The notes beneath the pieces were generated by a model. That model was not told the origin of the DNA and did no database searches. It saw only the letters and a program-made list of their open reading frames with translations. From the NCBI RefSeq assembly GCF_050596425.1, contig NZ_CP192292.1:2604001-2668000 (forward strand): DNA of 64,000 bases. The letters are read 5' to 3'. A program made the translations under genes and the position numbers. Source of the DNA: G963665925 sp050596425 (GTDB lineage: Bacteria > Bacillota > Clostridia > Peptostreptococcales > Acidaminobacteraceae). Shown here in pieces: positions 53,921 through 63,792 of the stretch. The number at the start of each line of letters is the position of its first letter. Position 1 is the first letter of the stretch.

Positions 53921-56900
53921 TCAACCAATTTTTTTATCAATGTAGGCTTGGAAGCACGTGCTTATATGATTGCTGTTGTTAAAACCGCTCACAAGTGGCT
54001 TGTCAACATGCTTGTCAACAGAAGAAGCAAAGTCCAGATTGGCCAAGCCGGATTCTGTGCTAAACGCCTCTTGATATAGGACTCTTGATGACTTGACTGG
54101 CCAGTATACATCTCCAGATTTTCTTGACCACCCCTGATAGTGAGGCATTTCTTTCTCAATGCTCTCCATAATTTCATGATGAGACTTAAAGGCACTGTGT
54201 CCATCATAGACATTCATAAGCGCCTGAATCATTTCCCAGTTTTGGTACCCAGTAATAGGTTCAATGGCTTTTTGGACCCTTTGAATCCGCCTGTCAAGAG
54301 AAGTCACTGTCCCACTTGATTCCGATAAAATGGTGGCTGGCAAAATAACATCAGCCATCTTAGCAATACTTGTCATATGGGTTTCTTGTACAGCTAAAAA
54401 TTCTATCCCTTTCACAATATCTGGATCAATGTTTTCTCCAAGAACAAACAGACCCTTTATATGACCAGCCTCCATAAGTTTTGATAACATGCCAGCATCT
54501 GGCTTTATACCCATATCAATAAGGCCTTGTGCATTGGCATTTGACCGAAGTTGTATAATGCCATTTCGTGGCGACCCAACATGACCCGTTAATACGGCAA
54601 GTCCAGCTACAAGAGCAGATTCTTCTTCTGTAAGACTCTCTTGGTCAAATATAATGATGGCTTTTGATGCATCCATATAGGCTCTTGTAAGATTTTCAAC
54701 ATCCTGGCTTACATCACTCTCCTCTACATACCTTCTAAGTGAGTCGAGTCCGTTTGCCCTTATTGATGCAGGGGCTTCGTGGTTGTCAATAACGTACTTG
54801 ACCATAGCCTTTAAGACATGGGACAAGGTCATGTTACCTTTTAACCGAATGTTCGACTGTGCCCATTCATCTAATTTAGATGTTTTATCACTAATTAGGT
54901 GTAGAACCCCTCCATTTTTTATGCATTTCCTTATTTTGAGGCCGGCCACTGTATGATCTTCCATAACACGAGAACCCACCGAAAGGATAAAAGGGGTGTG
55001 ATGAATTTCATTTAAGACATTTGTTGAAGCGTTCAAGCCAAGGACATATTCAAGACCTGACTTTTTCGCATTAATGCTATACACATGTTTTGTGCTTAGG
55101 GTTTTACTTGCTAAAGTCTTTATAAGATGCAAGGTCTCATTGGTATATCGATCCGATACGGACAGCCCCAAGGCATCTGATCCATAGAGCAAATTAATCG
55201 ACTGGGCCTTCTTAGCAATGTACTGGAAAGCTTCATTATAGCTCACCTCTTGCAACTCTCCACTCTTTCGAATCATGGGTCTTGTAATTCTTGTCTCACT
55301 CTCTATCACGTCAAATCCAAACTTGCCTTTTGCGCAGAGCAAACCTTCACTTGTAACGTCTTCATTGACCGGATGAGCTCTTAGCAACATATTCCCCTGT
55401 GATTCCAACTCAAGACGACAGCCAACATTACAATGACTACAGACTGTTTCAGTCCTTTTTGCCTTTAAAGGTACAGACTTCTCTATTTGTAGTTTTTCTT
55501 GAAGGGCACCTGTAGGACATACTCCGACACACTGCCCGCAGGAAATACATTTTGTGTTCTTAAAGTCCCTTGAAAAGGCTGGTTCAACCTTTGTATCAAA
55601 GCCTCGACCTGTTAAACCCAGTGCGCTGTTGTCCATCACTTCATCACATATGCGAACACACATTCCACAGAGTATACATTTGTTTTGATCTTTCAGTATG
55701 AAGGGATGGGACCTATCTTTCTCAAAATCTGGCTCATGAGGCATAAGTCGATCTGGCTGGACGCCGTGTGCATCAGAATATTTAATTAAATCACATTCAT
55801 GAACGTCTCCACACCCACATTCTAAGCATCTATGCGCTTCACTGTGAGCATCTTTTTGAGAATATCCATGAACCACTTCTTCAAAATTATGTTTTCGAAT
55901 ATCTGGTGAAACATGGCCCATGGTCACACTCGAGCACACTGTTATTCCCTTAAAACGCTCTAAGGACACATCCTTTTGTACGACACTATAAGGTTTGTGA
56001 TAGGCTTTTAAATGGCCTTCAAGATAAGTGTTTATGACCCGAGCCGCATTTTTGCCTTCAGCGATGGCTTCAATGGCAATACTTGCGCCCTTGTTAGTAC
56101 AGTCGCCCCCAGCAAATACGCCTTCAAGATTGGTTCTATATGTGTTCTCCTCAGCATCTATGTTGCCTCTCGTATTTACGAGAAGGGACTCCAGGCCACC
56201 AATATCTATTTTTTGCCCTATGGATACAATAACAGAATCAACTTCCAGAATTTCTTCTTGACCAGATGCAATAACATTTGTTCTACCGGTTCCATCACTT
56301 GGACCTATATCCATTTTTTCAAGGCGAATGGCTTTGACACGCCCCTGACTATCAATAATTTCAGTTGGATTTCTAAGAAATTTAAAAGTGACACCTTCTT
56401 CTTGGGCTTCTTCAATTTCAACATCAACAGCAGGCATGTCATCTTTCGTTCTTCTATAAATTGCAAAGACTTCTTTTGCTCCAAGTCGAATGGCTGTTCT
56501 GCAAGCATCCATGGCTGTGTTGCCACCGCCAATAACAGCGATTCTTTGTCCCACTTTAATGGGTTTATTAATAGCAAATTTGTTTAGGAACTCAATGCCA
56601 CCATATACATTTTTATTATCTATTCCGGGTATATTGAGCAGGGCACTCTTCCAAGCCCCCACTGCCACATAAACGGCATCAAACTGATTCCGAATATGGT
56701 CTAGCGTAATGTCTTTACCAATTCTAATGTTGGGTAAAAGTTTAACACCCATTTTTTGAATGATATCCACCTCGGAAAAGAGAACATCCTTTGGCAATCT
56801 ATACAAGGGAATACCGTACTTCAACATGCCTCCAAATTCTGGCATGGCTTCATACACAGCCACGTCATGACCTGCTCTTCTTAGAAAATAAGCCGCTGAA

Positions 56901-57518
56901 AGTCCTGACGGCCCACCACCGATCACAGCAATTTTTTTACCTGTTGCTTTGGCAATGGGTGGCTGATAGGGTGAACTTTTGGCTAGATCCTTGTCGGCTG
57001 CAAATCGCTTGAGCCATGCTATGTTAATACTTTCATCAACCAGACTGCGACGACAAGCCGATTGACAGGGATGGGGACAAACCCGGCCAATAGATGCTGG
57101 CAGGGGCAACTCCTCTTTGATGCACTCAATTGCACTGTCATACTCGCGATTGGCTATCAAACCAACATATCCCTGGACATCCACACCTGAGGGACACCCA
57201 AGTTTGCAAGGCGCCTTACAATCCCCCCCTATGATTGCTAAGCATAAGCTCGAGTGAGGTCTTCCTAGAATCCCTTATCCGCTGGGAAGATGTTCTAATG
57301 ATCATTCCATCTTTTATCTGTGTGGAGCAGGCTCGAAAGAGTCTAGGGCTCCCTTCTATTTCAACGACACACATTCCGCATGACCCATAGTGCCTTAACT
57401 TATCATTGTGACAAAGGGTTGGAATTTCAATACCATGTTGACTGGCCACATCGAGAATTGTGTATCCGTCGTGTGCGAGAAGTTCTTTTCCATCTATATT
57501 CACTCGTATTCTTGGCAT
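53921..57518 (-). CDS. Large NAD(P)/Fe-S oxidoreductase subunit (2Fe-2S + GltD/NfnB-like + molybdopterin-type domain), frame broken at G7
   Basis: Two reading frames together make about 1193 residues. The first (57518-57216) is a [2Fe-2S] ferredoxin domain with CHNDKLRHYGSCGMC. At a run of seven G (C7 at 57223-57229 on the plus strand) the frame must shift by one base to continue into DCKAPCKLGCPSG and the second frame (57184-53921). That frame has VCPHPCQSACRR, the FAD motif IAVIGGGPSGLSAAYF, the NADPH motif IAVIGGGNTAMDAC (glutamate synthase beta/NfnB type), a Cys cluster CLECGCGDVHEC, 2[4Fe-4S] (CILCGMCVRICDE, CISCGQCVGVCPTGA) and a NuoG/FdhF-type domain starting VCSHCNVGCRLELE. The Cys/Sec of formate dehydrogenases is absent. 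It is possibly a bifurcating transhydrogenase subunit. Confidence 0.8.
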
Positions 57519-57528
57519 GATTCCCTCC

Positions 57529-59257
57529 TTAATTTGCTAAAACCGCATCAAATCGACATGCGGTCTTGCATGCACCACATTGTATACATGCTTCTTCAGA
57601 AATTCTATGAGCTTCTTTGACCTTACCGCTAATAGCCTGTACTGGGCAAACTCTTGAACAAAGACTGCACCCTATACATTTACTTTCTTCAATGCGATAG
57701 TTTACAAGCGCTGTACACTGTAAAGCTGGACATCTTTTTTCATGTATATGGGCTTCGTACTCTCCCCTGAAGTATTTTAGTGTTGTTAATACAGGGTTGG
57801 GAGCAGTTTGCCCCAGTCCACAGAGTGCCCCTTCTTTAATTTTATAGCTAAGATCTTCAAGTAAGTCTATATCTGAATCCTGACCCTCGCCTTCAACAAT
57901 TCGAGTCAATATTTCAAGCATCTTTTTTGTCCCAATGCGGCAGTAAGAACACTTTCCGCATGACTCTTTACAGGTAAAATCTAAGAAAAATCGCGCCATT
58001 TCCACCATACAGGTATTTTCATCCATAACGACCATGCCTCCAGAACCAACAATGGCACCTGTTTGCATAATGGATTCATAATCTATAGGGGTGTCTAAAA
58101 GTTGAGCAGGAATACATCCGCCTGACGGTCCCCCTAGCTGTACGGCCTTGAAAGGCTTATCATCAATGATGCCCCCACCTATTTTATAGATGACATCCCT
58201 TAAAGGCATGCCCATGGGAACCTCGACGAGACCTCCTTTTTTTATTTTTCCTGTGAGGGCGAACACCTTCGTTCCGGTGCTTTTATCTGTTCCAAAACTT
58301 TTAAAGGCCTTAGAACCATTTTTTATAATCCATGGCACATTAGCGAGGGTTTCGACATTATTAATATTTGTAGGATACCCCATATAGCCCTTCTCTGCAG
58401 GAAAGGGTGGTTTGACCACGTTCCCCTTCAAGAGATGCTATCAGGGCTGTTTCTTCTCCACAGACAAAGGCACCTGCCCCTGCTTTAATACGAATATCAA
58501 AGTTGTGTTCTTCCAGACCAAAAACATCTCTTCCCAGAAAATTATGAGCCCTTGCCTGCTCAATGGCTTTTTCGAGACGTTTAATGGCCAAGGGGTATTC
58601 TGCCCTTACATAAACAATGCCTTGACTCGCTCCTATGGCATAACCCGCAATCATCATACCTTCAATCAGACTATGTGGATCTCCTTCAAGAACTGATCTG
58701 TCCATGAATGCCCCTGGATCGCCCTCATCTGCATTGCAGACAATATACTTCACCTTTGAAACATTGTCTAGAGCTGCCTTCCATTTAAACCAAGTTGGAA
58801 AACCAGCACCACCTCTCCCACGAAGACCAGATCGTTTGATTGTTCCAATCACGCTTATTGGCGTTCTCTCATTGAGAACCTTTTTAATGGTCTCATATCC
58901 TCCTAATGATATATAATCCTCTATGGATTCTGGATCAATTCGTCCATAGTGCCTCATCACAATTCTATGTTGTGCGCTCAAAATCGCTTGGTCAGATGGA
59001 CTGATTTCTTTGTGGGAGACTGCTTGAAAGTCATTGCATAGGCCTTCCACATCTGATGCATTAAAATGCGTATACCTTTTTTGCTTGCCATCCACATATA
59101 CATCCACAATGGGTTCAGCATGACACATTCCAATACATCCCGTTTGATGAATACTTGCAGATAAAGCGCCTTTTTCAACGGCGTCTTCTAAGGCTCTAAC
59201 AATGGTCTGTGCTCCTGCTGCAATGCCACATGTTCCGGTTCCTACAACTATTTTCAT
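57529..59257 (-). CDS. NuoF/HydB-like NADH- and FMN-binding subunit, frame broken
   Basis: Two overlapping frames. The first (59257 to about 58424) has a thioredoxin-like [2Fe-2S] domain (CGIAAGAQT, TGCIGMCHAEP), the FMN site RGRGGAGFPTWFKW and AFVCGEETALIASLEGERG. The second (about 58414 to 57529) resumes at KPPFPAEKGYMGYPTNINN with CxxCxxC SCGKCSYCRIGTKKM, then 2[4Fe-4S] CIGCSLCSRVCPV and CIQCGACKTAC. Compared with relatives, GERG is normally followed by about three residues before KPPFP, so a small deletion (8 or 11 bases) or an equivalent shift is present at 58411-58423 rather than a homopolymer error. Full length would be about 570 residues. It passes electrons from NADH to the Fe-S chain. 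Confidence 0.82.
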
Positions 59258-59826
59258 GCTATCCCCTCCACACTTTCATTCTTTGGTGCTTCAGATGCAT
59301 TGTTTACATCTGAAGCACCAATTTCGGATTCATATATATTTTTTAGAATTTCTTTGGTCTTTTTAGGGGTTAAATTTGCATAGGTCTTTTCATTAATCAT
59401 CATGACTGGTGCCAATGAGCAACACCCCAGACAAGCCACATTGTTGAATGTAAAAATACCATCGGATGTTGTTTCCCCATCAAATATGCCCAATTCCTCT
59501 TGAATGGCATTCTCTATCATTGCTGATCCATTGACATGACAGGCCGTTCCCTGGCATAGCATGATTAAATTCTTCCCCACTGGCTTTAGCCTAAACTGAG
59601 TGTAGAATGTGGCCACACCATATATTTTTGATGCCTCTATTCTTGTTTCATCCGATATGTGTTGGAGAACTTCTATTGGTAAATATCCATAAATGTCTTG
59701 TGCTTTCTGAAGTATTGTAATCAAGTTTCGTTTTGGATCTGAAATTGACTCTAACACTGTCTTTAACTTAGCAACATCAAATACCCCTGAATTTTTTTCT
59801 GATTGGCATGTACACATCGATCCCAT
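59254..59826 (-). CDS. NuoE-like [2Fe-2S] subunit
   Basis: 190 residues, TGGAGG before the ATG; its stop codon overlaps the NuoF-like ATG (ATGA). Thioredoxin-like fold with the NuoE cluster cysteines CQGTACHVNG and CLGCCSLAPV. LITILQKAQDIYGYLPIEVL is the usual N-terminal helix region. The C-terminus carries an extra acidic tail of about 25 residues. It is the first gene of the three-gene oxidoreductase operon and is intact, unlike the two following genes. Confidence 0.93.
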   Translation of the reverse strand: MGSMCTCQSEKNSGVFDVAKLKTVLESISDPKRNLITILQKAQDIYGYLPIEVLQHISDETRIEASKIYGVATFYTQFRLKPVGKNLIMLCQGTACHVNGSAMIENAIQEELGIFDGETTSDGIFTFNNVACLGCCSLAPVMMINEKTYANLTPKKTKEILKNIYESEIGASDVNNASEAPKNESVEGIA

Positions 59827-60194
59827 AAGGAATAACCTCCATTTATATTTTTATACATTCGTATTAGTGTGAATATTCTGTATATTGTGATTTGATATGT
59901 CTCATCTTGTATTTTATATAACTCCTTGTTTATGACCATTTACAGAAGTCGCATTAAAAGGGGTTTAGGACATATACCCTTTGCATTTTAAGATTTATTA
60001 TACATTATATGTTGCATTTTTGTCATAGTTCATAGTCAGAAAATTCAACTTTATGCAAAGATACTAATTCTTATAGATAGGACTTATAAGGCAAACGTTT
60101 CTCACCTGTTAATTAACCTATAAAAACCATTTCTTTTGTGACTTTCTTATAGATGGGCCTTATATAAAGCCACTCTTTCAAATTGAAAACATGA
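59827..60194. other. Intergenic region with an imperfect direct repeat
   Basis: AT-rich, no gene. TTCTTATAGATAGGACTTATA (60068-60088) recurs as TTCTTATAGATGGGCCTTATA (60144-60164), a 76-base period. It lies upstream of the NuoE-like operon and could be a pair of regulator sites. Confidence 0.4.
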
Positions 60195-60222
60195 AAAAGC
60201 GAGTGGTATTAACCACTCGCTT
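60195..60222 (-). terminator. Terminator of the APH-type kinase gene
   Basis: AAAGCGAGTGG / CCACTCGCTTT stem with a 6-base loop; the minus strand continues with T4-5. Confidence 0.88.
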
Positions 60223-60275
60223 TAACTTTTATAATATAATTGATGCTAAATTTCACTTTCAAGAGAGTCAAATCC

Positions 60276-61145
60276 CTATATATAGTCTTCAAGACCGAAT
60301 TGAAGCATCTCCTTATTTTTGTGCTTGTAGCCAAACAGGGCATCTTGCAGCGCAAATGTACTGGCATAAAATTTAGCTCTGTTTAAATAGTCTAAAACTT
60401 TAGGATAGGATGGTTCCATAAGTTTAATAAATTCTTGTCCATATCCAAATTTCCCTATCAAGGCTGCAATATCAATAGCAGGATCATCTATACAGGTTTC
60501 CCCAAAGTCTAAAATACCAGAAATGTCTTCCTCTTTGTACAAAATATTTGTTGGTCCAAAATCACCATGTATAAGGCGTGGCTCAAATGTAAAATTTCTC
60601 GGATCACTTAAAAACGTCTCAAAAAGCAGGGAGAGTTTTATAGTGGCATCTTCTCGCATCATAGGATACAAGTGCTCTCGCACTTCACCATAGAATGTCA
60701 TCCAGTTTTTTCGTGAGTCTAAGGTTTTCAGGTCAAGACTTTGAAGCTCTACCGTAGGAACACTGTGTAGTTCTTTGAGAAATGTCCCTAACTGCTTAGC
60801 CAACTTTTCATGATCCTCATGAGCCAAAAATGACTGCCTAAACAGTGGTCTTCCTGGAATCAATCTATATCCAAGATAGGCCTCCTTATAATTGCTGGTG
60901 TCAAGATGTGCATACTGAGGAACTGGTATTGGTAGGCTGATATACTTTTGCAAAACTTTAAGCACGTGATATTCTTTCGTCGCATTTATGAGTTCTTCCT
61001 GATATTTAGGAAATCTAAAGACCCACTCGTGATTGACAGTGACCACGGTGTTGTTTTGTCCACTATCATTGACCGCGATGGCTTCAACTTGAATCGTTGG
61101 ACATATTGCTTCTATTCTTTTCTTCCACTTTGATAATTTACTCAT
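60276..61145 (-). CDS. Aminoglycoside phosphotransferase-family kinase
   Basis: 289 residues with the bilobal kinase fold. The nucleotide-binding lobe has NNTVVTVNHEWVFRFPKY (Lys in FPKYQEE). The catalytic loop is LIHGDFGPTNILY, and the metal-binding LDFGE follows. It resembles APH(2'')/macrolide-phosphotransferase type kinases, but such proteins in clostridia often act on small metabolites. Resistance is not shown. It is a single gene with its own terminator. Confidence 0.88.
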   Translation of the reverse strand: MSKLSKWKKRIEAICPTIQVEAIAVNDSGQNNTVVTVNHEWVFRFPKYQEELINATKEYHVLKVLQKYISLPIPVPQYAHLDTSNYKEAYLGYRLIPGRPLFRQSFLAHEDHEKLAKQLGTFLKELHSVPTVELQSLDLKTLDSRKNWMTFYGEVREHLYPMMREDATIKLSLLFETFLSDPRNFTFEPRLIHGDFGPTNILYKEEDISGILDFGETCIDDPAIDIAALIGKFGYGQEFIKLMEPSYPKVLDYLNRAKFYASTFALQDALFGYKHKNKEMLQFGLEDYI

Positions 61146-61290
61146 ATCTGCCTCCCCATTCGGCCTATATATACACTTATTTCTCTTATATCCATTTCAA
61201 GGGCAGACCAATCTATGAGTCTTCCAGTAAGCCCCCTCTATTATTCCAGAGTCTATAAGGGATTGCAATATTTTTTTATGAACATATATG

Positions 61291-61318
61291 AACCCCTACG
61301 CATTTTAGCGCAGGGGTC
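61291..61318 (-). terminator. Hairpin downstream of the ammonium transporter gene
   Basis: ACCCCT.CGC / GCG.AGGGGT stem with 6-base loop. The T run that follows on the minus strand is delayed, so it is a weak terminator call. A second small hairpin (ATAATGCG / CGCATTAT) overlaps the end of the gene at 61335-61355. Confidence 0.5.
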
Positions 61319-61350
61319 CATAATGTGGTTTATATAATGCGGAGGACGCA

Positions 61351-62598
61351 TTATGCACTATGTTTAAGACCTTCCATTACAAATCCACTATAGGATGGAG
61401 ATCCGTGTTCTTCCATATCAAGACCAAGGACTTCTTCGTTATGACGCACTCGAAGGCCTAGGGTTTTATGAATTCCAATAAACAGCAGTCCAGTTGTGGC
61501 AATTGTCCAGGCCGCCACTGAAAATACGCCTGTTGACTGTACAATAAGCAAACTGGTTTGGCCTGTGTATAATAGTCCCTCACCAGCATGGAAAAAACCA
61601 ACCAAAATCGTTCCCAGTGCACCGCAAACACCGTGAACACCAATTGCACCAACTGGATCATCCACTTTTAAGACATTTTCAATAAAGCTTAAAGCCACAG
61701 GTAAAACACATCCTGCAATAAGACCAATAAAAATTGCCCCCATTGGAGTGACAACATCACATCCTGCAGTTATGGCCACAAGCCCTGCCAGAGCGCTGTT
61801 TAATGTTAAACCCACATCTGGTTTTCCTTTTTTTATCCACGCATAAGTCATGCCAGAAACTGCACCTGCTGACGCGGCCAGATTAGTTGTGATAAATACA
61901 CTGGCTATTAAACTTGTGTCTTCAGCGCCTAGGCTTGACCCTGCGTTAAATCCAAACCATCCGAACCATAGAATAAAAACACCCAGGGCGCCAATAATCA
62001 AGTTATGACCAGGAATTTCTTTGGCCTTACCGTGGGCATCATACTTACCAATACGAGGGCCTAAAACACTGGCACCCATGAGTGCTGCCCACCCACCAAC
62101 AGAATGGACAACCGTTGAACCGGCAAAGTCATGAAATCCCATTTGAGATAAGAAGCCACCACCCCAAGCCCAGTGACCAACAAGGGGGTAAACAAGCCCA
62201 CTTATGACCACACTATAAATTAAATAAGAGCTAAATTTCGTTCTTTCTGACATAGCGCCCGAAACAATAGTGGAAGCAGTGGCACAAAAGACTGTTTGGA
62301 ATATCAAGAAGGCTTCAAAGGGAACGCTTAGTCCTAGAAATGCATACGACTGAGCTGTTGCAGGTGCATACTGTCCTATAAATCCATAAAAATCCTCACC
62401 AAACATAATGGGAAAACCTATGAGAAAAAAAACAATTGAACCGGCTGAAAAGTCCATTAAATTCTTCATAATAATATTTGATGCATTTTTAGCACGAGTG
62501 AAGCCGGTTTCGACAAGCGCAAATCCCGCTTGCATGAAGAAAACAAGTGCTGTTGCAAATAGAACCCAAATTGTGTTTAGGCTTAATACTGTATTCAT
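61351..62598 (-). CDS. amt: Ammonium transporter (Amt/AmtB)
   Basis: 415 residues from MNTVLSLNTIW, 7 bases after GAGAGGGG; a TTG two codons earlier is not needed. Eleven membrane helices. Signatures include FFMQAGFALVETGFTRAKN, GHWAWGGGFLSQMGFHDFAGSTVVH (split here in text; positions about 145-170) and the pore histidines in FAGSTVVHS and GVHGVCGALGT. No glnK regulator gene is adjacent, which is unusual but not rare. The C-terminal cytoplasmic tail is short. Confidence 0.95.
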   Translation of the reverse strand: MNTVLSLNTIWVLFATALVFFMQAGFALVETGFTRAKNASNIIMKNLMDFSAGSIVFFLIGFPIMFGEDFYGFIGQYAPATAQSYAFLGLSVPFEAFLIFQTVFCATASTIVSGAMSERTKFSSYLIYSVVISGLVYPLVGHWAWGGGFLSQMGFHDFAGSTVVHSVGGWAALMGASVLGPRIGKYDAHGKAKEIPGHNLIIGALGVFILWFGWFGFNAGSSLGAEDTSLIASVFITTNLAASAGAVSGMTYAWIKKGKPDVGLTLNSALAGLVAITAGCDVVTPMGAIFIGLIAGCVLPVALSFIENVLKVDDPVGAIGVHGVCGALGTILVGFFHAGEGLLYTGQTSLLIVQSTGVFSVAAWTIATTGLLFIGIHKTLGLRVRHNEEVLGLDMEEHGSPSYSGFVMEGLKHSA

Positions 62599-62673
62599 AT
62601 ACAAACCCCTCTCTTAACACTCCTGGTCATTGACATACATAAAAGTTTAGACAATTGCGCGCAAAACAAAGAA

Positions 62674-62712
62674 AACGCCTGTTGCAGGAGCTTGCTCCAT
62701 TCAACAGACGTC
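62674..62712 (-). terminator. Terminator of the small-membrane-protein operon
   Basis: ACGCCTGTTG..GGAGC / GCTCC..CAACAGACGT stem, followed on the minus strand by TTTTC. The gap 62713-63018 behind it is described separately. Confidence 0.75.
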
Positions 62713-63018
62713 TTTGTCCAAGTCTTTATTTTCTTGTGTATCATTATACACGACCTTGCAATATAATCAATTCATTTTTATGGGAAAGCGTTGTCTAAAT
62801 TTTCTGACACATAGACCTTCCATCACTTTAAACTTTAAACTGTAACTATTGCTTTTGATTTCATTCTTCTTATTATTGAGTTCAGATACAACAGCTCTTG
62901 TCTCTTCATCTTTCGAATCATAATGTTTGACGATCCATAAATCCCCTCATAAAATGTTGACCGATAGGTTTTTTCTTGAATCCGCTCCATAAATGAAAAT
63001 TGTATTCAGAGCATTAAA
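62713..63018 (-). other. Possible gene remnant or small gene
   Basis: On the minus strand an open stretch reads HYDSKDEETRAVVSELN... to FRQRFPIKMN with a protein-like composition, but no start codon precedes it in frame; an overlapping frame starts MERIQEKTYRSTFYEG without a ribosome site. It may be a decayed short gene. Nothing firmer can be said. Confidence 0.25.
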
Positions 63019-63183
63019 TCACCTACCTGAGAGCTTGTTTTTTATATAATCTATAAATTTCAAGGTGAACTTTCCAAATCCGAAAAAACTTCCAATCCTC
63101 TCAAATCCCTTTAAAACCCAGTGTATGAGTAATAGGTATAAAAAAACAAATACAAACAAGTCGAAAAAATTTCTTAGAGTCAT
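63019..63183 (-). CDS. 54-residue small membrane protein
   Basis: ATG at 63183, 6 bases after AGAAGGAG. The peptide has one hydrophobic N-terminal helix (FFDLFVFVFLYLLLIHWV, 6-23) and a basic amphipathic tail FGKFTLKFIDYIKNK. It is too short for routine gene calling. It lies 33 bases after the neighbouring small membrane gene and probably in the same operon. Function unknown. Confidence 0.65.
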   Translation of the reverse strand: MTLRNFFDLFVFVFLYLLLIHWVLKGFERIGSFFGFGKFTLKFIDYIKNKLSGR

Positions 63184-63215
63184 TGCATCTCCTTCTTTTT
63201 TCTAAGCCAGTTAAG

Positions 63216-63482
63216 CTAAACTTGATGCATACCAAACACATAAATTAATGTGACTATTAGTGCCATGTACAGAAATATCACCGGATTCCAAAACTCTTCC
63301 ATATCACTTAGTTTCTTTTTATGAACCCGAACGGCATACTTATTCTCTATAACTGTAATGACTGGTACAAACCACAAAACCACCACAATCCACTTGTAAG
63401 AAAATAGGGCGTTTAGTCCTAATGAAACAAGAATTATTAGGACGGCTACAATTGTCAGTTTTTTGTAATTGATATATTCCAT
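63216..63482 (-). CDS. Small three-helix membrane protein
   Basis: 88 residues from MEYINYKKLTI; an upstream TTG start at 63524 would overlap the previous gene. Three hydrophobic helices (about 9-25, 29-44, 68-86) are separated by a basic loop VRVHKKKLSDMEEF. Sequence-based family not recognised. Its neighbours are also short membrane proteins. Confidence 0.6.
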   Translation of the reverse strand: MEYINYKKLTIVAVLIILVSLGLNALFSYKWIVVVLWFVPVITVIENKYAVRVHKKKLSDMEEFWNPVIFLYMALIVTLIYVFGMHQV

Positions 63483-63492
63483 AAACCCCGCT

Positions 63493-63750
63493 TTATCTAT
63501 GTCTATTCTCAATGTTTTGAACAAGATCTACAACTTCCTTGACTTCACTCGCTGAAAAACAGCTTAAGTCTAGGCTAATACAAGAATTTCGCTTCAATGC
63601 ACTCGACTCTATGCCATTTTTATTCTTAATGTCTACACTGATTTTATCCTCTGATTTTAATAGATACGCTCTTACTATGAGCCCTATGCTCAGCCCTACA
63701 AGTAAAATGATTATTGACATGCCAATTAAATAAAAGAGTGTTAAAATCAC
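63493..63750 (-). CDS. Small single-pass membrane protein
   Basis: 85 residues; GTG start 7 bases after GGAGG. The N-terminal membrane helix (YLIGMSIIILLVGLSIGLIV, about 7-26) is followed by a short cytoplasmic domain ending SASEVKEVVDLVQNIENRHR. No family recognised. It lies between the SanA-like gene and another membrane gene. Confidence 0.6.
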   Translation of the reverse strand: MILTLFYLIGMSIIILLVGLSIGLIVRAYLLKSEDKISVDIKNKNGIESSALKRNSCISLDLSCFSASEVKEVVDLVQNIENRHR

Positions 63751-63792
63751 GTTTACACCTCCATGTACTTCTATCTTCTAGAAGCAGTTCTT

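Noticed and set aside
53921..57518. Catalytic formate dehydrogenase
   Set aside because: The domain type fits, but no Cys or Sec codon (in-frame TGA) occurs where the catalytic residue should be.
60276..61145. Acquired aminoglycoside resistance gene
   Set aside because: The kinase fold is clear, but there is no mobile element and base composition matches the neighbours; substrate is open.
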